DNA of 64,000 bases from UBA5314 sp040217815 (GCA_040217815.1 JBEHWI010000006.1:1-64000); one strand, 5' to 3'; positions 44,003 through 51,800 are shown, counted from the stretch's first letter. Notes: generated by a model from the letters alone, not told the origin. Program-made: numbers and translations.

Positions 44003-44752
44003 TTAAGAAAAGTTAAAACCCCTTTCTCGGAATATGTTTACACAAGCTTCAACCACCCCGGGGTCGTAAAGCCGGCCTTTATAACGGATGATCTCCTGCA
44101 GAGCAGTGTCCAGGCCAAATGAAGGCCGGTACGGACGGTGGGAGGACATGGCTTCAACTACGTCGGCAACCGCAATAATACGCGCCTCCAGTAATATCTG
44201 ACTGCCGGAGAGACCCTGGGGATAACCGGAACCGTCCAGTCTCTCGTGATGCTGGATCAGTATATCCGCTATGGGGTCGGCAAAGGGGATCGATTTTACG
44301 ATATCATAGCCTGCCTGGGGATGAGTTTCGATCAGCATACGTTCAACCTCGGTGAGCTGACCGGGCTTGCTTAAAATTTCGGCCGGTATGTACATTTTAC
44401 CGATATCGTGCAAAGCGGAAGCGGTTTGGATAGCTTCAACCTGTTTGTCAGGCAGGTTCATAACCCTGGCAATACTTACAGCCAGCTGGCTGACCCGGCG
44501 CTGGTGCCCGGCCGTATAAGGATCCCTTTTCTCGGCTGTGGCTCCCAGGGCGTTGACTGCACCGGCCAGTATCCTTTCTAACTGCTGGTAGCTCTTCTGC
44601 AGAGCTTCTTCATTTTCACGGCGCTCGGTAATATCCCGTATCGATTCAATAGCACCCACCAGTTCACCATGGGGATTGTATAAGGGGGTTGCCTTACCCC
44701 ACAGAAAAAGCTTTTTACCCTTTACCCGGGGGGTAGGGGTTTCCGCCACCAA
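44003..44752 (-). CDS. HD-GYP c-di-GMP phosphodiesterase, 5'-truncated fragment of a larger sensor
   Basis: 249 residues. It begins inside a PAS domain: VAETPTPRVKGKKLFLWGKA and PHGELVGAIESIRDITERR are the last strands of a PAS/PAC unit. Then comes an HD-GYP domain with HDIGKMYIP and HHERLDGSGYPQGL, complete and likely catalytic. The only start is TTG at 44752, with no ribosome site, overlapping the upstream gene by 31 bases in a different frame. Expression would need reinitiation or coupling, so it may be a pseudogene fragment. See the junction entry. Confidence 0.7.
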   Translation of the reverse strand: MVAETPTPRVKGKKLFLWGKATPLYNPHGELVGAIESIRDITERRENEEALQKSYQQLERILAGAVNALGATAEKRDPYTAGHQRRVSQLAVSIARVMNLPDKQVEAIQTASALHDIGKMYIPAEILSKPGQLTEVERMLIETHPQAGYDIVKSIPFADPIADILIQHHERLDGSGYPQGLSGSQILLEARIIAVADVVEAMSSHRPYRPSFGLDTALQEIIRYKGRLYDPGVVEACVNIFRERGFNFS

Positions 44753-44760
44753 AAGTCGAT
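44722..44760 (-). other. Deletion/frameshift junction inside a PAS domain
   Basis: The upstream frame ends ...QQMTDIIDF then WWRKPLPPG-stop. Shifting frame at that point reads straight into LVAETPTPRV of the next ORF. By comparison with the homologous first PAS of the kinase at 1996-3639 (about 79 residues between its DIL..LPD and KIEAEN), roughly 230 bases of PAS core are missing. Confidence 0.7.
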
Positions 44761-46050
44761 GATGTCAGTCATCTGCTGTTGGGAGGCTGTCAAGGCCGCA
44801 TCACTCATCTTGCGGCTTACTTCTACGGCAGCCAGGTTTCCTATCAAAGTTAGGGTCTCTAGATCCTGAGGTGAGAATTCGGTTTTATGGCGGTTGTAAG
44901 CATATAAAACCCCCAGGTTCTTTTTACCCATTTGTAGCGGTACTGCCATTCCGGAAACCATTCCTTCAGCCATAGCCACGTTATCTTTTTCGTGGCTTAT
45001 TCGCCGGCTACTCGCATAATCATCGATTATCATCCCCCGGTTCAATTGAGCCACCAGGCCTCCATGGCCAATGCCCCAAGGTAGACGCAGGTTTTCAATC
45101 TCCGGGGATAAGTGTCCCGAAAGGGTATGTATGTGCACATCCTGTTTTTCTTCATCGCGCAGGGCTAGGAAGGCCAGGTCGGTACCGAGCAGCTCCCGGG
45201 TTTTGTCGGCAACCAGCTTCAGGTTGGCCTCCAGGCTGTTTTCATCGATCATGGCCAGGGCCAGATCGTAGAGGACGCGGAACTTCAGCAGTTCCTTTTC
45301 CCGGTTGGCTTCAGTTATGATACGCTCGCTGATATCATTGTTAGTTACATAGACCAGCTGCCGGCCATTTATGGTTACCAGCCCCCGGCGCGATTCTATG
45401 TCCCTAATCTCTCCACTGGCCAATCGATGTCTGTAATTTGACACCGTGCCCAACTCATCGGCCTGGGAAAGCCTGTTGAGCATTTCCTCCCGGGGCAGGG
45501 TAGAAATTGCATCCAGGTTCATTTTAGTGAGGATTTCCCGCGGGTATCCATAGAAGACAGCCGCTGCCGGATTGGCCTCCACTATGTCGCCTGTATCAGG
45601 GTCTATAAGCATCATAATGGCATGGGTATTTTCAAAGAGCCGGCCGTGGGCGGTCTCAGCCTCCCGAAGATCCTGCTCCACTGACCGCTGAGCAGTTATA
45701 TCCACAACCACCCCTTCATAATAGCCCAATTCCGGGTATATCCGGGCACTGACGCTGACCCAGATATCGGTGCCGTTAACCTTTTTCATGGGAAGATCAT
45801 AACCTGCTATGACATTGTCAACTGAACTGGCCAGCATACGCTCCCGTTCGTTGGCATTGACATAGTGAACCAGAGTCGATACTACTCCGACCACCTTATC
45901 CGTCCTTTTATACCCGAACATGGTAAGAAGACCTTCGCTGGCGGATAGGAGTAGACCGTCTCCCAGCCGACAGCGCAAAACTCCTATCTTGTCATTGGTT
46001 ATCAAATAGGAATATTCGTTATTCGGTTGGTTGGCTTTCATAGCAGTCAA
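44722..46050 (-). CDS. PAS-PAS-GAF sensor protein, C-terminally truncated
   Basis: 442 residues: PAS (about 12-120), PAS/PAC (130-250), GAF (260-415), then the first residues of a third PAS (DIIDF) before an out-of-frame end. There is no output domain of its own; the HD-GYP output lies in the next ORF. The TTG start at 46050 follows GGAG by eight bases; an in-frame ATG three codons later is less well placed. Ancestrally one PAS-PAS-GAF-PAS-HD-GYP protein, by my reading. Confidence 0.75.
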   Translation of the reverse strand: MTAMKANQPNNEYSYLITNDKIGVLRCRLGDGLLLSASEGLLTMFGYKRTDKVVGVVSTLVHYVNANERERMLASSVDNVIAGYDLPMKKVNGTDIWVSVSARIYPELGYYEGVVVDITAQRSVEQDLREAETAHGRLFENTHAIMMLIDPDTGDIVEANPAAAVFYGYPREILTKMNLDAISTLPREEMLNRLSQADELGTVSNYRHRLASGEIRDIESRRGLVTINGRQLVYVTNNDISERIITEANREKELLKFRVLYDLALAMIDENSLEANLKLVADKTRELLGTDLAFLALRDEEKQDVHIHTLSGHLSPEIENLRLPWGIGHGGLVAQLNRGMIIDDYASSRRISHEKDNVAMAEGMVSGMAVPLQMGKKNLGVLYAYNRHKTEFSPQDLETLTLIGNLAAVEVSRKMSDAALTASQQQMTDIIDFWWRKPLPPG

Positions 46051-46602
46051 TCAATTCACTCCAAATACAGCTGATTATAATATAATGTCGTAGACTTATA
46101 CAGCTACGACAAATTGCGATAATTATTTATAATATTCTACAATCTCCATTATAATACTAAAACCTTCCGAATACACCCCTTTATATCAACATGGTTTGAA
46201 CCATCAAGTTCCTGTTTGGTGTTTTATTCCAACGCAGTAGGGCATAAACTTACCTGTAGGTTAGTAGACTGTCAACCCCAATACTGTGTATTGGGATTGA
46301 CAGTCTACTTGGAATCCCAACCGTTTATTGATACAATAAGGGCAATCCTATCAAGCCAACTCGCTTGCCAGTACGGCCAGGCGGCTGTATAACCAGGCGG
46401 CAGTTCTACGTTCTATTTATCTTTTCAAAAAGCTCGCAGCAAAAAAGCCGTTGTATTTTCAAAGTATTCCTATTTAAATCCGCTAACCGCCTTTTGCAGG
46501 AAAAGGAGGTGTTGCCGGCACTCCGGGTAGGCCTTTATTTGAATAGCACTCCTTGAGAGCTATTTGTTTTAGGCATGAGAGCAGAAAGAAGGAGGAGGTA
46601 CA
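46051..46602. other. Leader of the dehydratase-like gene; large hairpin, no gene
   Basis: Holds the hairpin at 46264-46308, a weaker hairpin (AATAGC...GCTATT, about 46544-46565) and the strong ribosome site AAGGAGGAGG before 46603. A 63-codon frame in this stretch lacks support. No known riboswitch fold was recognised. Confidence 0.35.
46264..46308. repeat. Near-perfect 21-bp inverted repeat with 3-base loop
   Basis: Left arm GTAGACTGTCAACCCCAATAC, described by its ends (GTAGACTGTC..CCAATAC), pairs with GTATTGGG..GACAGTCTAC at 20 of 21 positions around TGT. No T-run follows, so it is not an ordinary terminator. Confidence 0.7.
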
Positions 46603-48063
46603 ATGGCGCTTAAGACCAGAGATGATTATTTCAAATCCTTAAAGTCAATGCGTCCCAACATCTACAAATTCGGAGAATTGATCTGCAATGTGACCACCCA
46701 TCCCGCCACCCGGCGGACCGTGGAAAGCCACGCCCGGGCCTTTGATGCGGCTTTTGATCCCGAAACCAGTGAAATCTTCACGGCCCAGTCGCCCTTTATT
46801 AAAGAACCCATCCATCGCTTCAATTCCATGATGCAAAGCCTTGATGAAATCATGTACAATTCCAAGTTTAAGCGGATGATGTTCCGTCTTACCGGCTCCT
46901 GCACCGGCGGCCTCTGTGTGGGGTGGAACGCCCAGAATGTCATGTGGAATGTCTGCAAAGACATGGATGATGAATTGGGGACCAGTTACCAGAAGCGGCT
47001 CAAGAAGTGGATCGTCAAAGCCCAGCAGAACGGCCTGGTGGTAGCAGGAGCCTTGACCGACGCCAAAGGCGATCGCAGCTTAAAAGCCTTCCAGCAGCCC
47101 GACCCGGACAGCAGTGTCCGCATCAGTGAAATCCGCAAAGACGGCATTGTAATTCGTGGGGCCAAGCTCATGATCTGCGGGGTGGCAGCATCCAACGAAA
47201 TATTTTTGCTGCCCGGTGGGGCCTACCGGGAAGAAGATAAGGACTACGCCCTGGCCTGCGTAGTTCCTCGGGATATAGAGGGTCTTACTATAGTGGAAAC
47301 CCGCCACCCCAGTGATGAGAGAGAATTGCACGATGAAGGCTTCGACACGCTAAACACAGGTATAACCCAGGCCTATTTAATGTTTGAAGATGTTTTCGTT
47401 CCCAATGAAAGGGTATTCATGTGCGGTGAGTACAAGTACACCGGCCGGGTGATAGAATATTTCACCGCCAACTACCGGGCCTGCATTGGGGCCTGTGTTT
47501 CCGGTCAGGGCGATGTAATGGTGGGAGCGGCTGCCCTTATTGCACGCGCCAACGGGCTTTCGTCCAAAACCTTTATGGATAAAATGGTGCAAATGGCCAT
47601 AAACAACGAAACTACCTTTGGTCTGGGGATCGGAGCTATGGCCCTGGGAAGAAAGGGTTCAGCCGGCAGCTGGATTGCGGATTCCCTCCTGGCCCACACC
47701 AACAAGGTGCATGTGGCCACTTTGCCCTATGAAACCAAACGCCTGTGTCAGGATATCGGCGGAGGGATTGTTGAAACCGGGTGCTTCCCATCATATGTTG
47801 ATTTTACCCACCCGCTTTACGGCCCCCTGGTTCAAAAATATGTCAAGGCGGGGCGGGAGGTCTCGGCTGAGACCAGAGCGCGCGCGGCCCGTTTGGTGGA
47901 ATGGTTGACGGTGGGGGCCGGAATCCCTGGCTGCATGCACGGCGGCGGTTCGCCGGACGGCGCCCGCCTGGTGGTCAGGGCCAATACGCCCTTTGAGAAG
48001 TACGCTGATTATGCCCGCAATCTAGCCGGAATCAAAGTACCTCTGCTTGATCCCCCAAAATAA
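46603..48063 (+). CDS. 4-hydroxybutyryl-CoA dehydratase (AbfD)-like flavoprotein, divergent
   Basis: 486 residues, full length for the AbfD/HpaB fold (FAD enzyme related to acyl-CoA dehydrogenases). Matching blocks: ALTDAKGDRS, IRKDGIVIRGAK, EDVFVPNERVFMCGEY, YETKRLCQDIGGG and MHGGGSPDGARL. In characterised AbfD the [4Fe-4S] ligands are Cys99, Cys103, His292 and Cys299. Here the Cys pair is Cys100/Cys105 (spacing enlarged by one), the His position is Tyr291, and only Cys298 is kept; the following Lys is Val299 and the catalytic Tyr position (296 in AbfD) is Ile295. The true reaction is therefore doubtful. A perfect ribosome site precedes the ATG. Confidence 0.8.
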   Translation: MALKTRDDYFKSLKSMRPNIYKFGELICNVTTHPATRRTVESHARAFDAAFDPETSEIFTAQSPFIKEPIHRFNSMMQSLDEIMYNSKFKRMMFRLTGSCTGGLCVGWNAQNVMWNVCKDMDDELGTSYQKRLKKWIVKAQQNGLVVAGALTDAKGDRSLKAFQQPDPDSSVRISEIRKDGIVIRGAKLMICGVAASNEIFLLPGGAYREEDKDYALACVVPRDIEGLTIVETRHPSDERELHDEGFDTLNTGITQAYLMFEDVFVPNERVFMCGEYKYTGRVIEYFTANYRACIGACVSGQGDVMVGAAALIARANGLSSKTFMDKMVQMAINNETTFGLGIGAMALGRKGSAGSWIADSLLAHTNKVHVATLPYETKRLCQDIGGGIVETGCFPSYVDFTHPLYGPLVQKYVKAGREVSAETRARAARLVEWLTVGAGIPGCMHGGGSPDGARLVVRANTPFEKYADYARNLAGIKVPLLDPPK

Positions 48064-48071
48064 CATCCCCG

Positions 48072-48110
48072 GGGGGTAAGGTAAAAAAGCACTTTACCCC
48101 CAAACCTTTT
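48072..48110 (+). terminator. Terminator-like hairpin after the dehydratase-like gene
   Basis: GGGGGTAAGGT pairs with ACTTTACCCCC around AAAAAAGC; CAAACCTTTT follows. Confidence 0.6.
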
Positions 48111-48176
48111 ACCAATTGCAGGATAATGTTATTCCAACATGGAACACTAAGGTAGCCTGAAATAAGGGGTGAAATC

Positions 48177-49010
48177 ATGCGCGTAGGGGTTTTTTATCAC
48201 GAAGAGTTTGCTAAAAGCGGGTACTACATCCTCAGGGAACGGGTTCGCCCGGGTTTTGAAGCGCTGCAAGACCTGGTGGCATCAGGTCGGATCAGTGTTT
48301 ACACCCCTAAGATCAATGAAACCGTGTTGGACCTCCTTCAGGCTACCCATACCGCATCTTTGATCGCCGAGGTTAAATATGAAGGTGAGTATGACATTTC
48401 GCTGCTTTCGGCAGCGGGCGTGGTTGAAGCAGCCGAGCGCCTCCAGCAGGATGAACTGGACATGGCTTTTTGCTTTATTGGAGCTGCCGGTCATCACGCC
48501 AGTCGAAATAAATTCTGGGGTTTTTGTTTTTTCAACGATGTAGCCATGGCCGTTCTTCGTCTTAAGGAAATGGGTGTCAAGAAGTTTCTGATCATAGATG
48601 TGGATCCCCATTTCGGGGATGGAACCAGAGACCTGCTGGGAGGCGATCCAGATGTAATCCACGTTAATTTTCATTCTGGAATGGTGGACCAGGAAAACTG
48701 CGAGTGGAACAACTATGATTATGGGATTGGAGGCGCCACTGACGAAGTCTTTATAAATAAGCTGGAATATGCGCTTGACCGGCCTTTTGATTTTGAATTT
48801 CTAATTTTAATTTTCGGGCATGATTCACACAACGACGATTATGGAGCATACAGGCTCAGCCAGGCCGCCTACCCATACCTTGGCAGCCTGGTTCACCACA
48901 TTGCAGGGAAAAAACCAACCCTGATGGTCCTTTCCGGGGGGGCCCGGCCGGAAGTGGCCCGTGAGGCTATCCCGGGTTTAATAAAGGGCTTTATGGACTC
49001 CGGGGATTAA
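48177..49010 (+). CDS. Histone-deacetylase-fold hydrolase (AcuC/acetylpolyamine amidohydrolase-like)
   Basis: 277 residues of the arginase/deacetylase fold, a zinc amidohydrolase. Paired His106-His107 in GAAGHHASR; zinc site Asp143 and His145 in IDVDPHFGDGT; third ligand Asp216 in GHDSHNDD. All key residues are kept. Likely removes acetyl groups from lysine or polyamines; substrate not known. AAGGGGTG precedes the ATG. It follows the AbfD-like gene by 113 bases with a hairpin between, so it may be a separate unit. Confidence 0.88.
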   Translation: MRVGVFYHEEFAKSGYYILRERVRPGFEALQDLVASGRISVYTPKINETVLDLLQATHTASLIAEVKYEGEYDISLLSAAGVVEAAERLQQDELDMAFCFIGAAGHHASRNKFWGFCFFNDVAMAVLRLKEMGVKKFLIIDVDPHFGDGTRDLLGGDPDVIHVNFHSGMVDQENCEWNNYDYGIGGATDEVFINKLEYALDRPFDFEFLILIFGHDSHNDDYGAYRLSQAAYPYLGSLVHHIAGKKPTLMVLSGGARPEVAREAIPGLIKGFMDSGD

Positions 49011-49044
49011 CAAAACCTCCGACAAAATAATACGTTCCCGCTAA

Positions 49045-49072
49045 AAGGCCGGACTGTTTAAGCCGGCTTTAT
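49045..49072 (+). terminator. Terminator after the deacetylase gene
   Basis: GGCCGG-ACTGTTTAAG-CCGGC hairpin followed by TTTATTTAT. Confidence 0.65.
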
Positions 49073-49137
49073 TTATCCAGCAATGATTGCTTAATTTGGT
49101 TCACGGTAAGAATTAATTATTGTAGAGCAGCTGTTCC

Positions 49138-49166
49138 TTGAAACTTTTTTATCATTGTTACGGTAT
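49138..49166 (+). promoter_or_regulatory. ECF-sigma-type promoter of the sigma/anti-sigma operon
   Basis: TTGAAAC (49138-49144) and CGGTAT (49161-49166) are separated by 16 bases, the classic GAAAC-N16-CGTA layout of ECF promoters. It lies 32 bases before the sigma gene start, so the factor probably controls its own operon. Confidence 0.65.
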
Positions 49167-49197
49167 AGATAATTGATGAGTGAGAGGAGGCTCCCCG

Positions 49198-49770
49198 GTG
49201 GCCAGGGATGATTATGAAATAATTGCCGCCTGTAAAGATAGACAGGAAGATGCCTGCCAGGAGCTGATGCGCCGCTATGAAGGCTACGTTTTCAAGCTGT
49301 GCTTGAGCTTTACCGGCCAGCGTGAAGACGCCCTGGATTTGACTCAGGAAGTCTTTTTCAAGGTTTTTAACAGCCTGTCTTCCTATCAACTGGGCCGTCC
49401 TTTTAAGCCCTGGCTGCGCCAGGTAACTGTAAACATGGCCATTGATAATATGCAGAAGCATTCCTCTCCCCTATCACTGGACCAACCGATCGCGGATGGC
49501 AACGCTACTCTGGCCGACACCCTGGCGGCCAGGGACGACCCGGCCCGGGAAATAGAATGGCAGGAAACCGGTCAAATACTCAAGGAAGCGATAAAACGCC
49601 TTCCCCAGGTCTATCGCCTGATAGTGGTTTTGCGCCATCAAGAGGGAATGACCTATCAGGAAATAGCCGATACTTCAGGCATCCCCCTGGGAACGGTGAA
49701 AACCCATCTTTTTAGAGCCCGCAGCCTGCTTCGTAAGGATCTGGCATCATACTATGCTTGGGAGGTTTAA
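49198..49770 (+). CDS. ECF-type RNA polymerase sigma factor (SigW-like)
   Basis: 190 residues. Region 2 (LMRRYEGYVFKLCLSFTGQREDALDLTQEVFFKVF in parts: YVFKLCLSF, DALDLTQEVFFKVF) binds the -10; region 4 (RLPQVYRLIVVLRHQEGMTYQEIAD, GIPLGTVKTHLFRARSLLRK) carries the HTH for the -35. GTG 49198 follows GAGGAGG by seven bases; an upstream ATG overlaps that site. It is the first gene of a four-gene operon ending in a spore gene. An ECF promoter precedes it. Confidence 0.93.
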   Translation: MARDDYEIIAACKDRQEDACQELMRRYEGYVFKLCLSFTGQREDALDLTQEVFFKVFNSLSSYQLGRPFKPWLRQVTVNMAIDNMQKHSSPLSLDQPIADGNATLADTLAARDDPAREIEWQETGQILKEAIKRLPQVYRLIVVLRHQEGMTYQEIADTSGIPLGTVKTHLFRARSLLRKDLASYYAWEV

Positions 49771-49772
49771 TT

Positions 49773-50198
49773 ATGAACTGCGATACAGATAAGCTGCAAA
49801 TGTACCTGGATGGCGAATTAAACACCGCTGAGAAAGCTGAGCTGGAAAGGCACCTGGGCTCCTGCCCCCATTGCCGGCGGGAAATCGGCCAGCTGAAACT
49901 ACTCTGGTTGGAGCTGGGCGAAGAAACAAAAATCTCTGTGCCAGCTGAACTTCCCTTTTTAAGGCAGCAGCTTATATATCATGTATTGCACCAGAATCCC
50001 GGCGATTACTCCGGGCTTTCCTACTGGAAAAGTCAAAAGCAGGTCTGGCAGCCTTTCCTATGGGGGGCCAGACAGATCCCCGGGCTTTCTCTCATCCCGG
50101 CGGCCGGCCGTCAACTCCCCAAGCTGCTGCGGGGAACCGCCAGCCTGGTCCGGGATATGGGGTTGATTCCCGGGCTTAAGAGAGGGGGGAGCCGTTGA
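49773..50198 (+). CDS. Zinc-finger anti-sigma factor (ZAS type, soluble)
   Basis: 141 residues. The ZAS motif His-x3-Cys-x2-Cys is HLGSCPHC (about 29-36) within MYLDGELNTAEKAELERHL, the sigma-binding helix region. Unlike RsiW there is no obvious membrane span; the C-terminus is Pro/Gly-rich and basic. It probably holds the sigma factor inactive, and a soluble ZAS suggests redox or zinc sensing (inference). ATG 49773 is two bases after the sigma stop, with GGGAGG seven bases ahead. Confidence 0.87.
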   Translation: MNCDTDKLQMYLDGELNTAEKAELERHLGSCPHCRREIGQLKLLWLELGEETKISVPAELPFLRQQLIYHVLHQNPGDYSGLSYWKSQKQVWQPFLWGARQIPGLSLIPAAGRQLPKLLRGTASLVRDMGLIPGLKRGGSR

Positions 50199-50836
50199 TA
50201 ATCATTTTATATATTCTGGGAGCTTTTTTGCTCATACTGGCATCCCTACTCCTTTTACCATGGCGCTTTGGGCTGCAGGCCGAAAATCAACCCGCCCTTG
50301 AAATTAAAGCAGAGTTGGAGTGGGCGTTTGGAACGTTTGGATTCAGAGCTTCCTATGGCAGCGGCGGATTTAACTCCCAGGTAGTTATCTTCGGTTTTGC
50401 ACGGCATTTGAGTTCAGATAAAAAAGAAACCGCAGTTGATACAGCCTCTGAAAAGCCGAAGCGCAAACCCAGGAGAGGCGCCCTGTCGGATTACTTGAAC
50501 CGTTCAATGATTGCCTCTTTAATCCTTCTCTTGCGGAGGTTGATAAAGGCCCTGCACCTGGACGTCAATTTAAGCGGCCGCTATGGATTTGAGGAGCCTG
50601 ATATTACGGCAATTACCACACTGCTGATTGGGTTCCTGGGCGGCAGTGCCATCAATCTCAAACCCGATTATTCCCGGGGCATTTTGGACATCAGGGGATA
50701 TGTTCGGGGACGGGTGATAGTAGCACGGATTCTTGTCATAGCAGTTCAATTCCTGCTTAGTAAACCGGTCAGAGCCATTTGGCGGCCGAATATAACAATC
50801 AAAAGGAAACGAAAGGAGATAATACAATATGCTTAA
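50195..50836 (+). CDS. DUF2953 membrane-anchored protein (YtfI-like)
   Basis: 213 residues: an N-terminal span (IIILYILGAFLLILASLLLL), a variable linker with basic KPKRKPRRG, and a conserved C-terminal DUF2953 part (HLDVNLSGRYGFEEPDITA; GILDIRGYVRGRVIVARIL). In Bacillus the related ytfI lies with ytfJ, as here. The TTG start overlaps the anti-sigma stop by 4 bases. Exact function unknown; spore link comes from the neighbour. Confidence 0.82.
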   Translation: MIIILYILGAFLLILASLLLLPWRFGLQAENQPALEIKAELEWAFGTFGFRASYGSGGFNSQVVIFGFARHLSSDKKETAVDTASEKPKRKPRRGALSDYLNRSMIASLILLLRRLIKALHLDVNLSGRYGFEEPDITAITTLLIGFLGGSAINLKPDYSRGILDIRGYVRGRVIVARILVIAVQFLLSKPVRAIWRPNITIKRKRKEIIQYA

Positions 50837-51188
50837 AGAAAGCCTGGAATCCATAATGACTAAAATGGGGGAATTGGCCAACTCCAAAACCGTTATCGGA
50901 GAACCCATCATCAGCAATAACAAAACCATCATCCCCCTGCTGTCAGTACGAATGGGGTTCGGAAGCGGCGGCGGGGAGGGCAACGCCCCCCAGCAGGGTG
51001 TGGGCCGTGGAGAAGGTGGGGCAGGGGGCTTGAGCGTATCGCCCACCGCCCTGTTGATCATCGATGAGGCCGGGGTCCAGGTCTATTCCCTGGCCCAAAA
51101 GGGCTCTGTCGCTAAACTGGTGGAAATGATTCCCGAAGTGATGGCCAAAATGCCTAAAAACGACAGCGGCGGCGGCTGCTGCTGTTAA
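50829..51188 (+). CDS. gerW: Sporulation protein GerW/YtfJ
   Basis: 119 residues. SLESIMTKMGELANSKTVIGEPI and the Gly-rich GFGSGGGEG centre are the YtfJ hallmarks; GLSVSPTALLIIDEAGVQVY follows. The C-terminal CCC is unusual. In Bacillus GerW affects L-alanine germination and is made in the forespore; here it is the last gene of an ECF sigma operon. It overlaps DUF2953 by 8 bases and AAAGGAGA precedes the ATG. A strong terminator follows. Confidence 0.92.
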   Translation: MLKESLESIMTKMGELANSKTVIGEPIISNNKTIIPLLSVRMGFGSGGGEGNAPQQGVGRGEGGAGGLSVSPTALLIIDEAGVQVYSLAQKGSVAKLVEMIPEVMAKMPKNDSGGGCCC

Positions 51189-51208
51189 AAAACCCTGAGG
51201 AGTTATGC

Positions 51209-51243
51209 CATCCGGACCAGCTCAAGAGCTGGTCCGGATTTCG
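51209..51243 (+). terminator. Strong terminator after the sigma-gerW operon
   Basis: ATCCGGACCAGCTC and GAGCTGGTCCGGAT form a perfect 14-bp stem with an AA loop, then TTCGTT. Confidence 0.85.
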
Positions 51244-51282
51244 TTATAAAGGGAAAACTTATTAAAATAATTCCCTTAGAAC

Positions 51283-51298
51283 TATACTATATAGTATA
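51283..51298. promoter_or_regulatory. 16-bp palindrome upstream of the PNPOx-like gene
   Basis: TATACTAT/ATAGTATA is perfect and lies 28 bases before the start codon. It could be an operator or overlap a promoter -10. Confidence 0.4.
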
Positions 51299-51326
51299 TA
51301 TGGATGGAAAAAGGAGGCGGATTCCT

Positions 51327-51731
51327 ATGGATAAGGTCATGTTGGATAAAGCCCGCGAGCTTTTGAACCGCAACCTGCCCAGCACTACCCTGAGCACGGT
51401 TGACAAGGATTACAACGTCAATGTAGCGGTCATTTCGGTTTTAGAAATGGTCGATGATCAAACCATACTCTGCGCTCGTTTTGGAGCCGACCGGACTTAT
51501 GCCAATCTCCTCGCCACCCGCAAAGGGGTGTTCATGGTGCTTACTTTTGATGAGTCTCAAACCAAAGAAGGCATTCGGGTGGCAGTTGAAATGATCGGGG
51601 ACGAAGCCAGCGGCCCTAATTACCAGAGGATGAGGGACAGGCTGGACCAGACCAGGTATAAGCGCTTCCCTTTGAAGAACTGCCTCATATTCAAGATCAC
51701 AGACATCCTGCCCATTTCAACCCTGAAGTAG
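51327..51731 (+). CDS. Pyridoxamine-5'-phosphate-oxidase-like FMN-binding protein
   Basis: 134 residues of split-barrel flavin-binding type: PSTTLSTVDKDYNVNVAVIS is the FMN-binding start, and ARFGADRTYANLLATRKGVFMVL and FKITDILPISTLK match uncharacterised clostridial PNPOx-like proteins. Likely a small flavin reductase or sensor. ATG 51327 follows AAAGGAGG by nine bases; the longer frame upstream is not needed. Preceded by a palindrome. Confidence 0.75.
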   Translation: MDKVMLDKARELLNRNLPSTTLSTVDKDYNVNVAVISVLEMVDDQTILCARFGADRTYANLLATRKGVFMVLTFDESQTKEGIRVAVEMIGDEASGPNYQRMRDRLDQTRYKRFPLKNCLIFKITDILPISTLK

Positions 51732-51742
51732 AAGTAAATTAG

Positions 51743-51774
51743 GGGACGAGATTTTTCAAAAATCTCCGTCCCCA
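51743..51774. terminator. Terminator between convergent PNPOx-like and uppP genes
   Basis: GGGGACGAGATTTTT pairs with AAAAATCTCCGTCCCC. Confidence 0.65.
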
Positions 51775-51800
51775 AGTTCCTTCTAACTTATACAAACTCA

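Noticed and set aside
46365..46556. 63-codon frame upstream of the AbfD-like gene
   Set aside because: No ribosome site and no hydrophobic or domain pattern; intergenic.
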